From Lytechinus pictus (Eukaryota > Echinodermata > Echinoidea > Temnopleuroida > Toxopneustidae): a stretch of DNA of 64,000 nt. The notes under the pieces were generated by a model, which was given only the letters and a program-made list of their open reading frames with translations, had not been told where the DNA came from and did not search any database. The stretch covers positions 14,306,001-14,370,000 of the forward strand of contig NC_087245.1 of assembly GCF_037042905.1 (NCBI RefSeq), written 5' to 3'. The position numbers were made by a program, and so were the translations under genes. Positions 51,207 to 63,570 of the stretch are shown here, piece after piece. Within the stretch, counting starts at the first letter, position 1. Each line of letters starts with the position of its first letter.

Positions 51207-53015
51207 ATGTACAGGCCACAGCAACAAGAGGTGAGTCAATGAACTTGCACTTTACAATTCATTTATCTTGGTTTTTTTTATTTTTATTTTTTTACTTCTA
51301 ATACACTTTATGACATCAGCACTCTAAACATTTATAGAGTATTTTTTACTTATTCATTTCTATCCAGTTGTATTAGATTCTGTAGATTTGCTTGTACTAT
51401 GACAATGGATGCTGCATTTATTTTGTTTTATCAGTGATGATAATGAAAATTGATAATAAAATACTAACAACAACAATAACAATAATAATAGTAATAATAA
51501 TGATGATGATAATAATAATTGATAATAATGATGATAATGATGATGATAATAATAATGATAACAATAATGATAATAATCATAATTTTAATGATAATATTAA
51601 TAATAGTAATAATGATGATGATCAACAAAATAGTCATAATGATATTGTTACTATACTGTAGATCGGCTCATACGTGCCTCGATATGTTTCTTCCAGCTTT
51701 TGATAACTGCTGTGGAGCAGGGAAACAAAGCGGAGGTTGAGACTTGTCTTAATATGCCGGGTACAGATATTAATGAAAAACCGGTAAGTATTTGAAATAT
51801 GTGTATACATATAGTGTACAAAGTAAGATCATGATCAGGATCATGATTTGAATGAAACACCTGATAAGTTTGTTGCAAACCCAGTAATTGAAAGCCCCCA
51901 AATGTTTAAAAACCCAATCTAAAGCTAAAAAAATGAAACCCTGTAAGCTGAATGCATGAATTCTGTGAATGAGAGTGTTTCTTCATATTTCCCCTAAATG
52001 TACTCTCTTGGTTTGACACACATGTATGTTATGTTCTCTATATACATGTTCTGTCCCACTCTTGATTTATCTGGCCCTATGTCACTCGTGAGCAATAATT
52101 TATTATTTACATGTTTTGTCTGTATGTAGTGGGGAATGGAGTCCTTGCTGATGAGAGCAATACGTTGCAACCACAAGGATGTGGCAGAACTCCTCATGGA
52201 GAGGGGTATTGATGTGGTGAGTAGAAACTTATTTTACAGGTTAATACTTTTCTTCAGGCAGCACCACAAGATGTGAACAATAAAAGTGGGGGGGGGGGGA
52301 AGAAGAAAATAATTAAGAAAACAGAGGGCTGTGTGCGCTTTGTGAGTCTATTATACCCATGTTATTCTATTGAGAAAAAAAATGGTCACATTTAGATCAT
52401 CATCCTTCCCTCCCCCTGACATTCCACACCCCTCCACTCTGGCATGGACATGGTCTATTATTTCAGGTGGTTAAAAATTGAAGAACATTATTAGTGGAAT
52501 TATCCATGCAGATAATATTTGCTCCCATGAAACCTAATGACATGGTTGGATATATTCCACATTTCTTTCCTCCTTATAACATATTGTCAAGCTTTTAAAG
52601 ATAAGACAATTGGATTGATTTCCATGTGAATTGAATGTCATAAACATTTTTAAGATTTTTAATTTCTTTTCAGTTTATTTTCTGCTGATTCCTTCAAGTA
52701 CTACTAATTAGTTTTAAAGTACTTTTGAAGTATTGTGAATACAGCATACAACTTTTATGAGAAATATTGTGCATATAGGTTACCAATAACATGATTTACA
52801 TAAATCAGGTGACGTATGAGGCCCCATTTTACTAACAGCCATATATGTTGTTTTCTGAAACATGAATGTTTTATTCCCAGGAACCAGACTCTCCAAGAAG
52901 TGAGACAAAGGATTGCAGACAAAAGTCAGCTAGAGATTATGCAGAGTTCTATGGAATGCCTGACATTGTTAAGAAAATTGATGAACAGCGGATTAAACGT
53001 ATGGCTAGACCTTGA
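51207..53015 (+). CDS. Small ankyrin-repeat protein (gene E), four coding exons
   Basis: Exons: 51190-51230 (coding from ATG at 51207), 51697-51783, 52130-52216, 52881-53015. The four coding parts (24, 87, 87, 135 nt) give 110 residues, all junctions phase 0. Exons 2 and 3 each encode exactly 29 residues and one ankyrin-like repeat: LLITAVEQGNKAEVETCL at residues 9-26 and SLLMRAIRCNHKDVAELL at about 42-59, followed by the typical loop residues (GTDIN, GIDV). Exon 4 holds a third degenerate repeat (SARDYAEFYGMPDIVKKI) and a basic tail. No other domain is seen. It would be a soluble protein-interaction module. Exon 51190-51230 has an acceptor before it, so there is at least one further upstream exon, which I take to be 5' leader. 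If that exon is coding, the protein is longer. Confidence 0.75.
51465..51640. repeat. (AAT/GAT)n microsatellite in gene E intron
   Basis: Imperfect ATA/ATG trinucleotide repeats that produce Asn/Asp-rich or Ile/Met-rich frames of no biological meaning. Confidence 0.85.
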
Positions 53016-53248
53016 AGCGAGTGAGATTATGGGGACATATTGATGTGACCGATTGGTGAAGCTGAAAATGCCATTTTCTACTGACTTACATGTATGTACA
53101 ATTCATTGAAACAATTTGGTCTCATGTCCAGATAGGCTCCCTAAGTTCGGGCTTGACCCTAGCTTTTGGTCCATTATGTTTCATTTTGTCAAACTGACAC
53201 TTGGTCTAACTGCTGCCAGAAGATTTAATTATCACTTGGGCTGATTAT

Positions 53249-53386
53249 CTAGGTCCCATATTACACAAAGGTTAGTGATTGATCATACATTTGATTTGTG
53301 TGATTAACTGTACATTGTGGTCAATGCAATCAATCATAAAATGATTCTTTTAAATGATTGCAAAGCTTTGTGTTACAGGCCCCTAG
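53249..53386. mobile_element. 138-bp MITE downstream of gene E
   Basis: Ends CTAGGTCCCATATTACACAA and complement of CTAGGGGCCTGTAACACAAA, with further inner inverted pairing (GTGATTGATCA/TGATTGC). Confidence 0.65.
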
Positions 53387-54789
53387 TTGGTCTAGTTACC
53401 ACTCTATCCTAGGGGAGTAAAAATAAGCATAACGTTATACCTAATAGTGGTTAGCCAAAGTATTACATGCGATAAGTATACAAACTGGCCGTAGACTATA
53501 TAAAATTGGACCAATTATCATCTGTTGATGAGACTGAGTGAGAGTGTAACTTTCTACTGGATCTTTCTAGGCCTGCTGCAGAAGAGTTTTATTAAGTGTG
53601 CACGCTTCTGATTTGTTAAAATTCAATTGCTTGTGATTTGAGATTGCATTTGGTGGCAACTTTGCCTGGCTTGGCTAAACGTGTGAGTTCCTGGGTTGAA
53701 AAAATGTCAATGATTAGGGTTGATTTACAGTTTCTTTTTTAATTATAAACAGAATTATGATAAGCTTTTGAATTATTTTCACCTTATTTCTGAAGATTGT
53801 TACAGTGAAAATGTCTTCTGTCTGGGAATTATTCTTCAGATGCTTTCACATTCCTTTGAACAAAATAGAAAACAACTTCAGCATAAATGTTCAAGCCTAA
53901 CATTTGTGTGTAGTACCATATATGCATTTTGTTCTGCATTACATATGATTCTCAGCAGAGTTTAATTAATTTGAATTATCAATTTTTGGTGATTATAAAT
54001 CTCAAAACAGTTATTAATTCCAATTTCTCAATCTCTTCTAAACATTTTCTTATAGTATTTCATGACCAAACCCACATGTCATTATTATTTTTTTAAAGGA
54101 ATTCCATTGGAATCGTACAGCTTATTGTCATTGGACACTTATTTGGTAAAGAGTTAATGCATTGAATATGTTGAGAGACTAAAAGAATGACTTGTGAGTA
54201 TAAATAGCTCACTTTGTTATAACTTATCACAAGAAGTTTTTTATCATGACCTCGTTTTTAAGGCAGTTTTTAATTGACTTGAATCAAATCTTAATTATGT
54301 ATTGAATGCCATACACGTATACAGGTATAGGCGATTTATTATTGAATTCATTAACTGAAATATTAATTATGTATTAAATTCTATAAGTTTGTAAAGAATT
54401 CATGAAATCCAATTCAACTCATCAGAAGAAACAGGCTCATTCGAAATCATCAATTTGAATTTTATTTGAAATTGAACCGATTTTCATTGTAATGCAAAAA
54501 TAACAAATTGGATATTACCCCAGGCTGATGTGAATTTTGAAAATGTGAACTCCATCTGAAATACAAATAAAGATTGATCTGAATTAAGTTCCGAATTTCA
54601 ATATAAATATTTAACTGAATTAAATTATTTCAGATCGAATATGAATAGAATTATGATTCACCGAAATTGGAGATTCCCATACCATTTAAGTAATTATTGT
54701 ATATTTCTGTATCCATTTTCTACTTGTATTTATTTCATGTGTAATGTGCATAATGTTGTATTTACATGTTCTTCACGAGACAAATTTTT
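53387..54789. other. Intergenic, no gene recognised
   Basis: AT-rich sequence with no convincing reading frame, RNA or element. Confidence 0.45.
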
Positions 54790-55733
54790 GTCTCACCTGC
54801 ATAGCAGAGTGAGACTATAGGCGCCGCTTTTCCGACGGCGGCGGCGACGGCGACGGCGGCGGCGGCGTCAACACCAAATCTTAACCTGAGGTTAAGTTTT
54901 TGAAATGACAGCATAACTTAGAAAGTATATGGACCTAGTTCATGAAACTTGGCCATAAGGTTAATCAAGTATTACTGAACATCCTGCCTGAGTTTCATGT
55001 CACATGACCAAGGTCAAAGGTCATTTAGGGTCAATGAACTTAGACCATGTTGGGGGAATCAACATCAAAATCTTAACCTAAGGTTAAGTTTTTGAAATGT
55101 CATCATAACTTAAAAAAATATATGGACCTAGTTCATGAAAGTTATACATAAGGTTAATCAAGTATCACTGAACATCCTGCATGAGTTTCACATCACATGA
55201 CCAAGGTCAAAGGTCATTTAGGGTCAATGAACTTTGGCCGAATTGGGGGTATCTGTTGAATTACCATCATAACTTTGAAAGTTTATGGATCTGATTCATG
55301 AAACTTGGACATAATAGTAATCAAGTATTACTAAACATCCTGTGCAAGTTTCAGGTCATATGATCAAGGTCAAAGGTCATTTAGGGTCAATGAACTTTGG
55401 CCAAATTGGGGTATTTGTTGAATTACAGCCATAAATTTGAAAGTGTGTTGGTCTAGTTCATAAAACTTAGACATAATAGTAATCAAGTATCACTGAACAT
55501 CCTGTGCGAGTTTCAGGTCACATGATCAAGGTCAAAGGTCATGTAAGGTCAAAGAACTTTGGCCACGTTGGGGGTATTTGTTGAATTGCCATCATATCTC
55601 TATAAGTGTATTGGTCTAGTTCATAAAACGTGGAAATAAGAGTAACCAAGTATCACTGAACATCTTGTGCGAGTTATAGTAGTTTTCAAAATCAGCACTG
55701 CTGCTATATTGAATCGCGTGATGCAGGTGAGAC
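54790..55733. repeat. Dispersed element with internal 160-190 bp tandem units and DR1 motifs
   Basis: Inverted ends GTCTCACCTGCAT (54790) and ATGCAGGTGAGAC (55721). A CGG/CGA-rich microsatellite lies at 54834-54868. Five or so tandem units follow, four containing AGGTCAAAGGTCA at 55011, 55204, 55367 and 55529, most also with TTTAGGGTCAATGAACTT. No coding frame. Confidence 0.8.
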
Positions 55734-58700
55734 GGCCAGAGGCATTCCACTTGTTATTGTAGAAATTTATATTGAATTGAATTGTATTTTATTTGAAGTT
55801 AAGATGAAATATGTATATATGTATGGATAACTTTATATTAGTCGAAATACACCGGAACCAATAAATAAGTTGAATGAAATGAGTTTGCTACAAACTGAGA
55901 TAATTTCGAGTACATGTATATGTCCTCTCCAGTGTTGCTGCCCTCTATGTAAATATTCTCACTACGAGAGAAAAAATTAAAAGCACTTAATGGATGAATC
56001 ACCCGTATATATATAACTGTTGGAACTAAGTACAATGCATTACCACTTTGCCTCATTAATATCTTCTATGTCCAACACGCGGAAACGTAATATCGTTTTA
56101 TATATATATATATATAATTTCAAACATTGGTTCAGATTGTTACTGTGTTTAAATACCTAGTGGATATAATAATCAGACACATTTGGTAATTATTACTCCT
56201 GTGTTTTAGGATACAAAATCTATTATTTTACAACTCTTACAAGGTAATGAAAATAAAGACATTCCAAGAAAAAGCAGACAAGCCAAGTGCTGCGAATTTC
56301 TTGAAAATTACATCGAAATCGGGTGTAAAATAAGGTTCTTATGACATTTTTAAAATTTGCTTGTTTCCACAAAACAGAACAAGTGGGGTGATACACATTT
56401 AAGAGAGGCAACGATGTCGCGAACTCAGTATTTTTTTTAATTTTATTATAGGCATAGAAAATTTTATTTATTTCTGTTTCCTTTAAAGTGGAGACACTGA
56501 CAAATAAGTTTGCTGTTCACTCGAGAAAAGTGGTCTGAAAATTCAGCCCGAAATCCCTGACAGTGACTTGCACACAGAAGGTCGATATTATTCTTTATGC
56601 TAGTCTTGTGTGAAGTCCAGCTTGTCAGGGTTTCATTCATTGTCTGTGCCTGCAGACTAGCCATAAAGTGCGAAAGATCAGGGAGGCGCAGGTTCATGTC
56701 TGTTCAATTATATCTGGGAATTCCCCTTCAATTGGAGTCCAACATATTCTCTGTATCACCCCCATTATCCCAAATACCGATGCCATGGCAACCAAATTAC
56801 GCGTCAGTGTGCCATCATGATGTCTGGGAAATAAAACGCAATAGTTCAAAATTTTGATGCTGTATGTGAAAACTGTTTGTCTGTTTGATGTGTCTAGTTT
56901 TGCATGATTATTTTTTTTTAGGGGGCACATACATTTCGACAATTGCAAACTAGTAAGAAAACAATAAATATCTGGAGAAAAAGTTGCAGATGAGCTAACA
57001 TGATGTTCACTAAATTCCCGACTAAATTATAAGTTACAGTACCTCTGGAACACTTAATTTCTTTTCTCCATCAAATTAATTTCTTTAATATTAATCAACT
57101 CGCTAATGATCACCTATCATACATTTTTCATATGATTACCTTTTTAATTTAGATTCGGTATCCAACGTACATGACTGGTGAAGACAATAAAGGAGATATA
57201 ATGAAAATAGAACAGAGCGAGATTAGGTCTTTGAAAGGGGCATTTTGGAGACAAGATATGTCGCATGATTTAGCGACGAATTAAAAAATGTTCTGCCTGA
57301 GCAGTATTCATGGTTTATTACTCTGATTAATGTTTTTATGAAGGGGTGCGTGTGCCCTGTCAACTGATGATTTGCATAATTTGCTCAATCGCAATATTGG
57401 GGGTATAGGTAAAGATTATATTGGGTGGTTTTATTTTATGAAATTAAATACATGTACCAAACGTGTACCCGTCTACGATTCGTGCAATATTTTCCCTTAA
57501 CTCGTGGAATATCTATCTGGGACCATTTCATAAAAAGCTACAACTAATTGCTAGTTGTCATAATGGCACATGTACATTTAGTTGACGCTGTTAATGAAAC
57601 AGACTGATTCCCTTTACTGAGTTATTCGCATGATTTTGTACCGTTTTACACGAAAGAAAGAAAGAAAGACAGACAGAAAGAAAAAAGGAAGGAAGGAAGA
57701 AGGAAAGAAAATTGAACGCTAAATTTTGCCTCACCCGTACAATGCATTTATTTCGTCAGAATAAATGTAAACCACGCCTATTCAAGGTTGAAAGTTTATC
57801 AAGACCCTTTCAATGTATTGGCGAAATCAGTGACGTAATGAGCCAAACACTTATAGGGGTGCAGAACATCGCACATGGGGCATAATCAGCCCTAAAGTGA
57901 CGAGCGAGCAAAATTGAAATTCAAAATGAAAATCCCAGTCTGGGATAGTTTATTTATATAATAATCAGATCATTCTTATTTTGTTTTTTGCCTTCCTTTT
58001 TTTTTTCTAGATTTTGGAAGTCTTTTTTTTTTTTGGGGGGGGGAGGGATGCCCTCGAAGTTTCTAAACGTCTGTGTGTACTTGTGTATACGGTTGCGTAC
58101 ATGTACGCATAGCATGTGCGTGAGTGCGTGTATACACATAACCTCCTAGCGAGCGAAACGAACGAGACAAAAATCGAATTTTCTGACTTGAATCTTGTAT
58201 AATGTAAACTATAATGATGATGATGATAATATGATAATAAGAAGAAAAAAGGAAAAGAAGAAGAAGATGCATGAAGAAGGAGAAAAATGAGGATTGTAAT
58301 GATAACTGTAAGCTTATATATCAAAATAATACAGTAAGTTTGATGTTGTTCCCACCTTGAACCGGGCGGTACACAGACCCCATCCCCCGCTGTCTACGCC
58401 CCCGCCAGGACTGAAACTTCCACGCTCTGTGGCGTATCCAGACTGTTTCACGAGTAATACGACACCCTCACTTTATTGTACTCCTGTACCTTAAAGCAAC
58501 AAACAAACAAAAACTCGAGAAAATGTTGATCCGTCTACAATGGATACCGTTGCCATACAGGCGGGCATACAGGAGAAAACTATTATATTATTTCTTTCAT
58601 TCCTTTTCCCTTTTCCCATTCAAAGTTTAAGGTTGGAAGATAATAGAAACCATACAATAGCTTAGAGGTGGTCTGGTCATGATCATACTTGCATGTCAAA

Positions 58701-58806
58701 ATACTTTGGAATAATAAGATTGGCGGATCATCATACTACTCATACGTGTTCTACATTTGTTCTAGTACCTGTAATAGCTCTATGGTTATACTATTCATAC
58801 GTATAA
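55734..58806. other. Intergenic, scattered repeats
   Basis: Includes (TA)n at 56101-56115, a diverged half copy of the TTAA-type element at about 56290-56440 (AAATCGGGTGTAAAATAAGG), and an (AAAG/GACA)n tract at 57650-57710. No gene supported. Confidence 0.45.
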
Positions 58807-59107
58807 ACCATGGCCCTGGGAACATTTTTTTTGGGTGGGGTGCTGAAGTAAATTTGAAAAGCTAAAAAAAAGAGGTTTTCTCAGTCTCCAAATTGAAGGC
58901 CGTTTTGGTCTCAAGAAATTTGAAAATTTGACAAGCAAAAAAAAAGCGTTTCTGCACAATATGTTGGTCATTTTCCATACATTCCTCAAATTTTACACAC
59001 GTACCATAATTCCAGGGGGTGCTGCCTCAGTGTGGAAAATAATACACGCAGCAACCCCTGGGAAAATCTTGTGGGCGCTTCAGCATCCCCGCTTCCCAGG
59101 GCCATGG
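58807..59107. mobile_element. Inverted-repeat element with ACCATGGCCCTGGGAA ends
   Basis: ACCATGGCCCTGGGAA at 58807 pairs with TTCCCAGGGCCATGGT near 59092. Inner ends GGGGTGCTGAAG and CTTCAGCATCCCC. Contains TTGACAAGCAAAAAAA. Confidence 0.7.
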
Positions 59108-59172
59108 TATTAATTACCCTGGTACTTCTTGGAGTTTTTGTTATACGTTATTGCCTTTGTTCTATTACTCAC

Positions 59173-59208
<36 letters not shown>

Positions 59209-59237
59209 TAAAGATTCACGTATTGGCTTCTGTAGGT

Positions 59238-59435
59238 AACAAAATAATGCTGAAGATAATGCTTTCATTGCCAATAAAGTTTTTTATTGTTTCCTCAAAT
59301 TTTCGACGGTCCTCCGTCTTCTTCAGGAGTTCACATTGTTAAACTCCTGAAGAAGACGGAGGACCGTCGAAAATTTGAGGAAACAATAAAAAACTTTATT
59401 GGCAATGAAAGCATTATCTTCAGCATTATTTTGTT
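59238..59435. repeat. Perfect 94-bp palindrome with 10-base loop between TA repeats
   Basis: 59238-59331 and 59342-59435 are reverse complements without visible mismatch. Flanked by (TA)n at 59178-59207 and 59434-59457. The right arm contains CTGAAGA, a GACGG/CCGTC stem and GAAA. Confidence 0.9.
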
Positions 59436-59878
59436 ATATATATATATATATATATATTAGCATATTCGGTGATGGGGTGGGGGGTAAGAGTCACTGATTT
59501 ATCCTTTCTATGACAAAGATTGATCAAAGTGTCTCTTATGCTGCCACCATGTGACCTTTGTTGCATGAACAACTTTTCAAATTTGAATATATAATTCCGG
59601 AAGAGAAAAAATTAATGTACATGAAGTGCTAGATGAATCAGACCACCCCTCACCTTCCCGTGATAAACACAAATGTAGGCCCTACTTCAAAATAGATGTT
59701 TGTTCTTGTTTTATATTATTTCTTTCACCACGAATCACTTGCCTCCACGCCTGCGAAATAAAAATTGGAATCCAGGAAGCATTTTCGTCAAAATTAATGT
59801 CCGACAAGTAGTCGGATTTGACAATTGTCCTTAATTTTGATTGGCTGAGAAGCTATGTTACCATGGTAACTGTCTAAT

Positions 59879-62041
59879 CAGGGGCGGATCCAGCCTTCGC
59901 CAATAGGGGGGCCCGGAATTTTTTTTCAGCCATATTTTCCCCGATCGGCCGCTCAAAGATGAATTTTGGTTTCTTTGAAGGGGTAGTCCTAATAGTCACT
60001 TCTTAGCTTTATTCTTATGAATAAACATTAATATATAATATCCTTATTTATATAATGCGAGCGCGAAGCGCGAGCTAATTTTTTTGGATATCTTGTGTAT
60101 TTTTTCCTAAATCTTTGAACATTCTGGGCAATGTTTGTTATCCTGAAAAAGATGTGTATGCAAATGAATAACTACTACGAACAATATGAAGCGCGAACAG
60201 AAATGAACTGATGGAAAAGGTAAATGTTAAAGACTGCTTGCAGTTAGCCATGAAGACGTTGCATATTTCAAAAATCAAATAATGCGAGCGCGAAGCGCGA
60301 GCTGAATTTTTTTGACATTTCACCTAAAGAATGGAAATTCTAAGCACTTTTTGTTACTCAAGCAGAATAGGTATATAAGTAAACAATTAATGCGAGCGCA
60401 AAGCGCGAGCGGAAAATTTCGAGATTTTAGTCCTATAATATTTACTGAACGAGACACTCTATACATGTTTTGTAAATCCTGAAAAGGATGAGTATTAATA
60501 ATGCGAGCGCAAAGCGCGAGCAGAAAATTTTTATATACGTTTTGAACTGGTACCTGTTGAAAAGGTACCTGTTAAGGACTGATTGCATTTAGCCATGAAG
60601 GCGATACATATTTCAACAATAAAAAAATGCGAGCGCGAAGCCCGAGCTGAAAAATTTTGAACTTTCTAAAGAAAGAATTGAAAATTTTAATCAGTTTTTG
60701 TAATCGTGAACAGGATAGCTATATAATTTAACGATTGATGCGTGCGCGAAGCGCGAGCAGAAAAAAATTCGAGATTTAGACCTAAAAATGGGCCAATCTG
60801 TTCATGTTTTGTAAATCATCAAAAGGATGAGTAATATGGGGTCTTCCTACAATAATAATGCGAGCACAAAGCGCGAGCAGAAAAATGTTGATATTGTGAT
60901 CTGAAACTGGATAATTCATTTAAATTAGAGAACAAGTTGAGTATCTGAATAAACATGCGCGAGCGTGTTTCATATTTAGACCTAGAATCTAGGCATTCTA
61001 AATACAAGTTTAATCATGAAAATCATGAAATTTTGATATTCCGATCTGATAAAAGTGTCAATTTCAGCTTTATATTTCAAGCCCTTTGTAGAAAAATTGT
61101 AAGGTGGATATGGATCGCACTTTATAAAAAAGAGCTGATATTATTATTATTACTTTGAGTTTTGACATAGGACCGGGACATTCTTACGACATGTCATCAT
61201 ATGAAAATGATGACTATCTTCCTAATCCTCTTGCTAAGCGCGAGATGAAACAAAAGGGACAATCTAATTATTATATTAATATCATATTTATTAATGCCTT
61301 ATGAGGGCGCGAAATCTGATGATATCATGGCATAAAAATTGGACATTTCACTTTTGTGATTATGAATAGGATGCATCAGTTAAAATATTTTTAACCATTA
61401 ATGCGAGCGCAAATCGCGAGCTAAATTTTTTGATAAACTCATGAAAAGGGGATTTTAAGTAGTTTGTTGTATAATCAATATTGAAACATTTATATAACTC
61501 GCCAATCAAAATGCGAGCGTGCAGCGCGCTAGCTGATACGTCTTGGTCTTGACATTCAGACCCGAAAAGGGATATTTTGAAAACTTTATGGAATACACGA
61601 AAATAATAGGTACCTGATAAATCAAAATTTGCGAGCGCGCAGCGCAAGCAGCAAACGTTAACATTCAGATCATAAAACTGACATTTTTACAGAGCACTTT
61701 TTAAAAACCAATTTGTAAATTACACAAAAAAATGAAAGTTCAATTTCCGAGGTGAAATATGTTTTGTATATTGACTTGGTATTCGAACTCCATATTGAAC
61801 AAGATATGTAAATCACCTAACAGGCAATGCGAGCGCGAAGCGCGAGCGAAAATTTTATATAGTGGCACGAAAGATTATTTTTATTTTCCAAGTCTTCCCC
61901 TCATCTTATTGTATGCACTCGTCGTCCTTCTCTTCTTTTCCTCTTCTCTTTTCCCTCCTTTTTTCCTTCTTTCTTTCCTTTTTTTGCTCCGCCAAGAGGG
62001 GGGGGGGGGGGCGGGCCCCTCGGCCCCTGGATCCGCCTATG
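59879..62041 (+). repeat. AGCGCGA-doublet array element, main copy
   Basis: Starts CAGGGGCGGATCCAGCC and reaches CTGGATCCGCC near 62025. GC cores near 60058, 60285, 60393, 60503, 60630, 60741, 60861, 61402, 61515, 61632 and 61829, spaced mostly 100-230 bp. Spacers share GACCTGAAAAGGGACATTT-like and AATCATGAA-like blocks. No coding frame. Right boundary uncertain. Confidence 0.8.
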
Positions 62042-63570
62042 GGGACAAGGGGCGGGACAATTTGACAAGCAAAAAAAGTTATCATCGCCAAAGTAAGGTC
62101 ATATCTCGTCCCAAAATACATGTTTTATTTCGATTTAGAATGATGTATTTCTTACCATCATAAAAGACCAAAAATAGTAGGGGGACATTTGATATTGTGT
62201 CCCCCCTACTATTTTGAGTAGGGGGGACACGTCCCCCTGTCCCCCCTGGGATTTCCGCCCATGTTAAGGACTGATATTGCACTTAGTCATGAAGACGTTA
62301 CATATTTCAACAATCAAATAATGCGAGCGCGAACCGCGAGCTGAAAAATTTCTACATAAAGAATGTAAAATTTTAATCAATTTTTGTAATCGTGAACAGG
62401 ATAGGTATATAACTAAGCAATTTATTGATGCGAGCGGAAAAAAATCGAGATTTAGACCTAAAAAACGGGACACTATATTCATGTTTTGTGAATCATGAAA
62501 AGGATGAGCAATCGGAAATCTTCCTACATTAATATTGCGAGCGCAAAGCGCGAGCAGAAATTTTTAATATACGTTTTGATCTAATAAAAAAATGATATGT
62601 TAACGGCTGTTTGCAGTTAGCCCTGAAGACGTTACATGAATCTGAGTGGGCATTCTAAATACCTTTTTTATCATGAAAATCGATAAAGTGAGCGCGAAGC
62701 GCGAGCTTAAGATATTTGATATTCCGATCTGAAAAGGGTCAATTTAAGCTCTGTATTTCAAGCACTTTGTAGGAAAATTGTGAGGCGGATATGGATCACA
62801 TTTTCAAAAAGAGCTTATATGTTTTATTATTATTACTTTGAGTTTTGTCATAGGACCAGGACATTCCAAGAACATTATGTCATCATATGAAAATGATGAC
62901 TATATCTTCTTATTTCTCTTCCTAAGCGCGAGATGAAACTTGTCGATATTCCATTCTGAAAAAAGGGACAATTTCATTCTTAAAGTAACATCTTATTTAT
63001 TAATCTAATAAGCCTAATGTGAGAGCGCGAAATATGTTAACATTATGGCCTTAAAACTGGACATTTAAAGCACTTTTGTATTTATGAATAAGATGCATGA
63101 TTTGATATATTTTCAATAATCAATGCGAGCGCAAATCGCGAGCCGAAATTTTAATATTCAGACCATAAAACAGAAAGTTTTACAGAGTACTTTTTAAAAA
63201 TCAATTTGTAAATCAAACAAAATAATGAAAGTTCGATTTCCGAGCTGAAATATGTTTTCTATGTTGACTTCAAATTATGATATTTCAAGCTCCATATTGA
63301 TATGTAAATCACCTAACAGGCAATGCGAGCGCGAAGCACGATCGAAATTTTTTTTATAGTGACATGAAAGATTAAAAAAATTATTTTCCAAGTCTTCCCC
63401 TCATCTTATTTTATTCACTCGTCTTCCTCTTCTTGTGTTTCCCCTTCTTTTTTTCTCCTCTCTTTTCCCTTTTTTTTTTTTTCTTTCTTTTCCCCCTTTT
63501 TCTTTTTTTTTGCTCCGCCAATAGGGGGGGGGGCCCGGGCCCCTCGGCCCCTCTTGATCCGCCTATGCTA
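62042..63570 (+). repeat. Further array copy with G/C-run hairpin
   Basis: Begins with the GGGGGACA hairpin block (62160-62260), then cores near 62323, 62537, 62692, 63124 and 63325, and a final pyrimidine tract, G run and GATCCGCC near 63560. Order repeats that of 60.6-62.0 kb. Confidence 0.75.

Noticed and set aside
51392-51740. Asn/Asp-rich and Ile/Met-rich frames
   Set aside because: Products of an AAT/GAT microsatellite inside a gene E intron.
59879-63400. Regular GC cores with spacers, superficially like a CRISPR array
   Set aside because: Cores are diverged, spacers are 100-200 bp and related to one another, there are no cas genes, and the setting is eukaryotic. It is an interspersed repeat.
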